Assembly: GCA_937898165.1 (NCBI GenBank)
Contig: CALDKO010000038.1
Coordinates: 1 to 13,439, forward strand
Direction of reading: 5' to 3'
Length of the DNA stretch: 13,439 nucleotides
Origin: an uncultured bacterium
GTDB lineage: Bacteria; Patescibacteriota; Minisyncoccia; Phycocordibacterales; UBA1006
Under the pieces are notes generated by a model. It made no database searches, had not been told where the DNA came from, and was given only the letters and a program-made list of their open reading frames with translations. A program made the translations under genes and the position numbers. The number at the start of each line of letters is the position of its first letter. Within the stretch, counting starts at the first letter, position 1. Shown piece by piece: positions 13,269-13,439 of the stretch.

Positions 13269-13439
13269 TACATATTTTGTTTTTTTCGGTTGCACCTAGT
13301 GATACCATTCTTACTGGAACTGAAAGATATTCTTCTACAGTTTTTGTACCTACATTAAATAGTGAAGCCTTTATGTTTGTCATAATTTCAAATTTATCTA
13401 AACTGATTATATTATAATCAAGCTCCAGTATATCTTTTT
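13264..13439 (-). CDS. 3' end of a hypothetical gene, partial
   Basis: On the minus strand, a frame open from the right edge (first full codon 13437-13435) runs 57 codons to TAA 13266-13264. The other two frames on this strand contain stops early. The visible C-terminus reads 'KDILELDYNIISLDKFEIMT' and then 'SLFNVGTKTVEEYLSVPVRM', and ends in 'KNKICI'. It looks like a normal mixed alpha/beta protein end, but I do not recognise it. It points in the same direction as the 392-residue gene, and its stop lies inside the palindrome that overlaps that gene's promoter. Confidence 0.6.
   Translation of the reverse strand, partial: KDILELDYNIISLDKFEIMTNIKASLFNVGTKTVEEYLSVPVRMVSLGATEKNKICI

Noticed and set aside
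1..13439. Jumbo-phage origin (NAD salvage and MoxR/VWA genes also occur in large phages)
   Set aside because: No structural, packaging or replication gene is present, and units have individual sigma-70 promoters and terminators. PhnB-like and AHSA1-like genes also fit a bacterial chromosome better.
1..13439. CRISPR arrays, tRNA or rRNA genes, insertion sequences
   Set aside because: I saw no regularly spaced repeats, cloverleaf-type sequences, rRNA motifs, transposases or terminal inverted repeats.

Overview
This is a 13.4 kb piece of an AT-rich bacterial chromosome. Genes are closely packed, most transcription units are short, and strong hairpin terminators and near-consensus sigma-70 promoters separate them. 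Every complete gene ends in TAA. Almost no start codon has a Shine-Dalgarno sequence. There are no ribosomal, tRNA, phage structural, IS or CRISPR features. The gene content (salvage-only NAD metabolism, a MoxR/VWA pair, several unrecognised proteins) and the compact style suggest a Patescibacteria/Candidate Phyla Radiation-type genome. This assignment is an inference and not secure.

Layout, left to right: (1) the 3' end of a plus-strand gene with an HExxH motif (1-453), ending at a bidirectional terminator. (2) A minus-strand pair, an AHSA1/SRPBCC protein (1395-967) followed by a PhnB-like VOC protein (945-505). (3) A minus-strand MoxR/RavA-like AAA+ ATPase followed by a membrane-anchored VWA protein (3824-1468), with a TTGACT-N17-TATAAT promoter. 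(4) A minus-strand pair, an ADP-ribose pyrophosphatase-like Nudix enzyme (5095-4397) and a nucleoside 2-deoxyribosyltransferase-like protein (4393-3938). (5) Divergent from (4), nadE-nrtR (5200-7801). (6) pncA-pncB (7928-9874). (7) A single gene for an unrecognised 649-residue protein with a Pol-beta-type nucleotidyltransferase motif (9993-11942). (8) A minus-strand, unrecognised 392-residue protein (13182-12004). (9) The 3' end of another minus-strand gene at the right edge, separated from (8) by a long palindrome.

The centre of the window (about 3.9-9.9 kb, perhaps to 11.9 kb) is an NAD salvage and turnover island. PncA makes nicotinate from nicotinamide, PncB makes nicotinate mononucleotide, and glutamine-dependent NadE makes NAD from its adenylylated form. 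The adenylyltransferase NadD, which should act between PncB and NadE, is not in the window. NrtR is a Nudix-derived repressor with a dead catalytic box, and it is the obvious regulator. The Nudix hydrolase could remove ADP-ribose, the usual NrtR ligand. The divergent 68-104 bp region between the Nudix gene and nadE carries a palindrome on the nadE transcription start and nearly the same leader sequence facing both genes. A related sequence lies on the promoter of the nucleotidyltransferase gene, which may place that unknown protein in the same regulon.

The most interesting points are the mirrored leaders/operator, the nucleotidyltransferase protein under an NAD-type promoter, the nicotinamidase with an N-terminal membrane segment, the Nudix/deoxyribosyltransferase-like pair divergent from nadE, and the 15-bp-arm palindrome at 13236-13268.
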